Below are positions 60,685 through 64,000 of a stretch of DNA of 64,000 nucleotides, piece by piece; the first letter of the stretch is position 1; each line of letters opens with the position of its first letter. This stretch comes from Macrococcoides epidermidis (GTDB taxonomy: Bacteria; Bacillota; Bacilli; Staphylococcales; Staphylococcaceae). Below the pieces are notes generated by a model, which did not search any database, was not told the DNA's origin, and saw nothing but the letters and a program-made list of their open reading frames with translations. The stretch lies in assembly GCF_042659445.1 (NCBI RefSeq), contig NZ_JBHSSR010000001.1; one strand, written 5' to 3'. The position numbers were made by a program, and so were the translations under genes.

Positions 60685-61527
60685 ATGGAAAATAGTAAAA
60701 AAGAAGAATGGTTATTTTTAAATACGAAGCAAAATGATCCTTATTTTAATATGGCGTTGGATGAAGCATTGCTTAATTTTGTTTCAGAAGGTAAGCTGCC
60801 TCCTGTTATTCGATTTTATGGATGGAATCCTGCGACACTTTCAATCGGTTATTTTCAAAAAATAGAAAAAGAAATTGATTTAGAAAAGGTAAAATCAAAA
60901 GGATATGGTTTAGTACGACGTGCTACAGGCGGTCGTGGTGTACTACATGATAAAGAACTTACATATAGCGTTATTGTACCTGAAGCGCATCCTGAAATGC
61001 CGAAGACTGTTACTGAAGCTTATCGTGTTATTTCTCAAGGTCTACTCGAAGGTTTTATTGATTTAGGCTTTGATGCTTATTTCGCTGTTCCCAGAACAGA
61101 AGAACAACGCGCTAAACTGAAAGATCCTAGAAGTTCAGTCTGCTTTGATGCACCTAGCTGGTACGAACTGGTTGTAGAGGGGCGTAAAATTGCTGGCAGT
61201 GCACAAACCCGTCAAAAAGGTGTGATACTTCAACATGGTTCTATTTTGCAGTCCATTGACGTTGACGAGCTTTTTGACTTATTTACATATCAAAATCCGA
61301 GACTTAAAGATAAGATGAAAAAAGCCTTTTATTCTAAGGCGGTCAGTATACAGGATCTAACAGATAAAGAAATAACGATAGAAATGATGGAAGAAGCATT
61401 CTTTAAAGGTTTTGAAAAAGGTTTAAATAAAAAATTAGTTCCTTTTGAAATGAACGATGCATTAAGAGATGAGACGAATCGTTTAATGGAAAAATATAAA
61501 AGCAATGCGTGGACATATCGAAAATGA
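60685..61527 (+). CDS. lipM: Octanoyl-[GcvH]:protein octanoyltransferase LipM
   Basis: A 280-residue member of the lipoate ligase/transferase family. The substrate motif RRATGGRGVLHDKELTYSV is near 73-91. The catalytic cysteine is in SSVCFDAPSW near residue 153 and the conserved lysine in GRKIAGSAQ near 168. This cysteine marks LipM, which moves octanoate from acyl carrier protein to GcvH. The neighbouring gcv operon fits. ATG at 60685 lies ten bases after GGGGAG; GTG 60658 and TTG 60676 are less likely starts. Confidence 0.9.
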   Translation: MENSKKEEWLFLNTKQNDPYFNMALDEALLNFVSEGKLPPVIRFYGWNPATLSIGYFQKIEKEIDLEKVKSKGYGLVRRATGGRGVLHDKELTYSVIVPEAHPEMPKTVTEAYRVISQGLLEGFIDLGFDAYFAVPRTEEQRAKLKDPRSSVCFDAPSWYELVVEGRKIAGSAQTRQKGVILQHGSILQSIDVDELFDLFTYQNPRLKDKMKKAFYSKAVSIQDLTDKEITIEMMEEAFFKGFEKGLNKKLVPFEMNDALRDETNRLMEKYKSNAWTYRK

Positions 61528-61550
61528 TTACTTAAAGTCATGCATTTATA

Positions 61551-61601
61551 AATAAGAAAACTGGTATGATTCATTTAAGGAATCATACCAGTTTTCTTAT
61601 T
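61551..61601. terminator. Bidirectional terminator between lipM and the lipoprotein gene
   Basis: A 21-bp perfect stem (61551-61571 with 61581-61601) around a nine-base loop. It overlaps the stop codon of the minus-strand gene. Confidence 0.92.
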
Positions 61602-62187
61602 GGAACTGTATTTCATTGAATTGATCGATTACTTTCTGTAAGGTAGCTTTTCCTTCTGAAACAAGTGCCTTATCCTTTTTATCATATCCTTTTTCAATCT
61701 TAGAAATCGCTATTTTCATATGCTTGTTAGCATCCTGAATCTGGTCATGGATATCTTCAAACGTTTTAGGTGGATTCGCTTTTTTAAATGGTGCTTCATA
61801 TGTTTGAACCGCATCATCGATCGTTTGTTTTACTTCAGATAAACGATCTGACACCATCGCATCTCCTTTCAGTTGATCAATCTTACCTTCAATGTCAGAG
61901 TATGTTTTAAATGCAGTAGCTAATTGAGTAGTGTATGCTTTAAAGTTTTGAGTGTACAAGTCATTTGTTATTGTATTGCCACTTTTAGCTTGTTTGAGTT
62001 CATTTTCTATATTATTCAATGTGTTATTTTTAGAAATATGTTTCGTTTTTTCGTTTTCAACTTTTTCTTTTAAATGCTCAACTTCTTTAGATAAAGTGTT
62101 CTTTTCTTTCGTAAGTTGTTCTGCTTCTGAAGGTCCGCAAGCAGTTAGTAATAGACTCGTCGATAATAGTAAAAATATTTTTTTCAT
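61597..62187 (-). CDS. Uncharacterised coiled-coil lipoprotein
   Basis: A 196-residue lipoprotein. The signal peptide is MKKIFLLLSTSLLLTAC, with lipidated C17. Residues about 22-80 are strongly heptad-like and charged (KEKNTLSKEVEHLKEKVENE). A helical C-terminal domain with DVHDQIQ-type acidic and polar helices follows. The open frame extends 45 codons further upstream, but the ATG at 62187 with a GAGGCG site starts the signal peptide. I recognise no specific family; it could be a surface or cell-wall associated protein. Confidence 0.82.
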   Translation of the reverse strand: MKKIFLLLSTSLLLTACGPSEAEQLTKEKNTLSKEVEHLKEKVENEKTKHISKNNTLNNIENELKQAKSGNTITNDLYTQNFKAYTTQLATAFKTYSDIEGKIDQLKGDAMVSDRLSEVKQTIDDAVQTYEAPFKKANPPKTFEDIHDQIQDANKHMKIAISKIEKGYDKKDKALVSEGKATLQKVIDQFNEIQFQ

Positions 62188-62279
62188 TTTGTTACGCCTC
62201 AATTCAAATAGTGTCTTTATATATGTTAACATATATATAATGTTATAAAAAAGCTTATATATAGAGAGGAAGTAAAAAT

Positions 62280-63335
62280 ATGAAATTTGAAAAAGTAAAT
62301 CAATTGTTAGATGATAAATCATTAGATGCTGTTATTGTACTATCACAGTATAACAGAAGATATTTATCTGGATTTACAGGTTCAAGCGGTGCTTTAATCA
62401 TTTCTAGAGATAAGAAAATTTTAGTAACAGATTTTAGATATATTGAACAGGCTACTGATCAAGCATCTGCATTTGAAATTGTTAAACATAGTCAACCGAT
62501 ACTTGATGAGATTCGCACGTTGATAGAAACATATGGCTATAAATCTATTGGATTTGAGGGAGATCTTATTACATATCAGCAACATCAAAACTTATTAAGC
62601 AATCATTATGAACTTGTTAATGTTGCTGGAGAAGTAGAACGTATTCGAATGATAAAGGAGCCGCACGAAATTGAAATCATCCAGAAAGCGGCCGATATCG
62701 CTGATGCAACTTTTGAGTATATCTTACAAGTAACGAAGCCTGGTATGACTGAAATGCAGGTTAATAACTTAATGGAGATGAAAATGCGTGAACTAGGGGC
62801 AACGGGTTCTTCTTTCGATACAATTGTTGCAAGTGGTCTGCGTGGTGCATTACCGCATGGTGTTGCGAGTGATAAAGTGATTCAGTCTGGTGAGATGATT
62901 ACATTTGATTACGGTGCGATATATAATGGTTACATATCAGACATAACACGTACGATTGCTGTTGGTGATCCTAGTGAAGAAATGGTAAAGATTTATAACA
63001 TCGTATTAGAATCACAGATGAAAGCATTAAATGAGATTAAGATGGGTATGTCAGGGATAGAAGCTGATAAAATTGCGAGAGATGTGATTGAATCTTACGG
63101 TTACGGAGAAAAATTTGGACATTCATTAGGGCATGGCATAGGGCTAGAAGTTCACGAGGGACCAATGTTATCTTCGAAATCACCTCATATTCTGGAAGAA
63201 AACATGTGTGTAACATTAGAACCAGGTATATATGTCGATGGTTTAGGTGGCGTACGTATTGAAGATGATGTTTTAGTTACAAAAAATGGACTAAAGCGCT
63301 TTACACATTCAACAAAAGACCTTATTATTTTATAA
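62280..63335 (+). CDS. Xaa-Pro dipeptidase/aminopeptidase (M24 family)
   Basis: A 351-residue M24 metallopeptidase. An N-terminal creatinase-like domain (residues 1-125) is followed by the pita-bread catalytic domain. Metal ligands lie in TFDYGAIYNGYISDITRT (two Asp), HSLGHGIGLEVHE (His), LEPGIYV (Glu) and GVRIEDDVLV (Glu). It removes residues next to proline in peptide turnover. Its position directly before efp matches Bacillus yqhT; it helps recycle peptides, a role unrelated to EF-P. Confidence 0.92.
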   Translation: MKFEKVNQLLDDKSLDAVIVLSQYNRRYLSGFTGSSGALIISRDKKILVTDFRYIEQATDQASAFEIVKHSQPILDEIRTLIETYGYKSIGFEGDLITYQQHQNLLSNHYELVNVAGEVERIRMIKEPHEIEIIQKAADIADATFEYILQVTKPGMTEMQVNNLMEMKMRELGATGSSFDTIVASGLRGALPHGVASDKVIQSGEMITFDYGAIYNGYISDITRTIAVGDPSEEMVKIYNIVLESQMKALNEIKMGMSGIEADKIARDVIESYGYGEKFGHSLGHGIGLEVHEGPMLSSKSPHILEENMCVTLEPGIYVDGLGGVRIEDDVLVTKNGLKRFTHSTKDLIIL

Positions 63336-63359
63336 GAAAGATAATTAGGAGGAAATTTA

Positions 63360-63917
63360 ATGATTTCAGTAAACGATTTTAAGACAGGTTTAACAATTGA
63401 AGTAGATAACGGGATTTGGAGAGTTATTGAATTCCAACACGTAAAACCAGGTAAGGGTGCTGCATTCGTACGTTCGAAATTACGTAACTTACGTACTGGT
63501 GCTATTCAGGAAAAAACATTCCGTGCTGGTGAAAAAGTTGGTAAAGCACAAATCGATAATAAACGTATGCAATATTTATACGCTTCAGGTGATCAACATG
63601 TATTTATGGATAATGAATCTTATGAGCAATTAGAATTGCCAGAAAGCACGATTGAATACGAATTAAAATTCTTAAAAGAAAATATGGAAGTTCATATCCA
63701 AATGTATGAAGGAGAAACGTTAGGTGTTGAATTACCTAACACTGTAACATTAGAAGTAACAGAAACAGAACCTGGTATTAAAGGTGATACAGCTCAAGGG
63801 GCAACAAAACAAGCAACTGTTGAAACGGGTTATACTTTAAACGTACCTTTATTCGTTAACCAAGGTGATAAATTAATTATCAATACTACTGACGGTTCAT
63901 ATGTATCACGTGGATAA
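63360..63917 (+). CDS. efp: Elongation factor P
   Basis: A 185-residue EF-P with three beta-barrel domains. K32 in PGKGAAF is the tip residue that is modified in many bacteria and reaches the peptidyl-transferase centre. In Bacillus it is 5-aminopentanolylated; the chemistry here is unknown. EF-P rescues ribosomes stalled at polyproline. The GTLGVELPNTV-like segment and GDKLIINTTDGSYVSRG end are typical. An AGGAGGAAA site precedes the ATG, 24 bases after the peptidase. Confidence 0.97.
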   Translation: MISVNDFKTGLTIEVDNGIWRVIEFQHVKPGKGAAFVRSKLRNLRTGAIQEKTFRAGEKVGKAQIDNKRMQYLYASGDQHVFMDNESYEQLELPESTIEYELKFLKENMEVHIQMYEGETLGVELPNTVTLEVTETEPGIKGDTAQGATKQATVETGYTLNVPLFVNQGDKLIINTTDGSYVSRG

Positions 63918-63932
63918 GCAATAAATTTTAAT

Positions 63933-63970
63933 AAAGACATGCACATATTGCATGTCTTTTATTTTTTTCT
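63933..63970 (+). terminator. Terminator after efp
   Basis: AAAGACATGCA (63933-63943) pairs with TGCATGTCTTT (63949-63959), followed by a T-rich run. Confidence 0.92.
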
Positions 63971-63998
63971 TGTATTGGTCTGACCACTAGGATAAAAT
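63970..63998 (+). promoter_or_regulatory. Promoter with TGGTCTGACCA palindrome upstream of the next gene
   Basis: TTGTAT (63970-63975) and TAAAAT (63993-63998) with 17-base spacing form a candidate promoter. The spacer holds a perfect 11-bp palindrome TGGTC-T-GACCA (63976-63986), which fits the FadR/GntR operator core TGGTNNNACCA. A repressor bound there would block RNA polymerase. The gene it serves lies outside the window; accB usually follows efp in relatives. Confidence 0.5.
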
Positions 63999-64000
63999 AA

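Noticed and set aside
1..64000. Search for mobile elements, CRISPR arrays, tRNA and rRNA genes
   Set aside because: No transposase, integrase, regular repeat-spacer array, attachment-like duplication or tRNA cloverleaf was seen; gene order is conserved throughout.

Overview
The window is a compact, AT-rich stretch of chromosome from a non-sporulating relative of Staphylococcus. Protein sequences and gene order match the Staphylococcus/Bacillus core, running from comE through dnaK, floA, era, dnaG-sigA, zur, sodA, pst, comG and gcv to efp. The sporulation genes that interrupt this order in Bacillus (for example between rpsT and lepA, or between floA and phoH) are absent. A membrane-anchored cytochrome c lies directly after sigA. 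Staphylococcus sensu stricto usually lacks c-type cytochromes, so Macrococcus or a close relative is the best guess (inference). I see no tRNA, rRNA, insertion sequence, prophage or CRISPR array. No gene-free stretch exceeds 300 bases.

Layout. 1-4.5 kb: end of the comE DNA-uptake operon, holA, and rpsT on the opposite strand. 4.5-14.1 kb: lepA, hemW, then the heat-shock operon hrcA-grpE-dnaK-dnaJ-prmA-rsmE under a CIRCE operator and a probable CtsR site. 14.1-22.7 kb: mtaB, rpsU, the flotillin cluster (nfeD-like gene, floA, an uncharacterised coiled-coil protein), a PH-like membrane protein, and phoH-ybeY-dgkA-cdd-era-recO. 22.7-31 kb: glyS with a T-box leader, divergent ccpN-yqfL-dnaG-sigA, the cytochrome c gene, trmK and a nif3-like gene. 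31-39 kb: ispH, cshB, nfo, a zinc ABC transporter with zur, then a nucleotidase, ispG and a DUF1189 gene on the minus strand. 39-46.7 kb: sodA, a class B penicillin-binding protein, and pstSCAB-phoU behind a four-hexamer Pho box. 46.7-51.8 kb: rpmG, a folate enzyme, a rhomboid protease, yqgQ, glucokinase and small yqg-type genes. 51.9-55.5 kb: the seven-gene comG pseudopilus operon. 55.5-64 kb: aroK, a glycine riboswitch with gcvT-gcvPA-gcvPB, an inactive-looking rhodanese, lipM, a lipoprotein, an Xaa-Pro peptidase, efp, and the promoter region of the next operon.

Themes. The two ends both encode transformation machinery: ComEA/ComEC form the DNA receptor and channel, ComG the pseudopilus. 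gcvT-gcvPA-gcvPB and lipM are functionally linked, because LipM supplies the octanoyl group that becomes the lipoyl arm of the glycine cleavage H protein. Most genes are packed with short or negative spacing, and nearly every transcription unit ends in a clear intrinsic terminator.

The window is mainly housekeeping. The points most worth a second look are regulatory: helically phased repeats before the flotillin cluster, a single-aptamer glycine riboswitch that begins inside the aroK stop codon, a FadR/GntR-like palindrome inside the promoter after efp, the missing conventional start codon of ccpN, and the uncharacterised protein encoded after floA.
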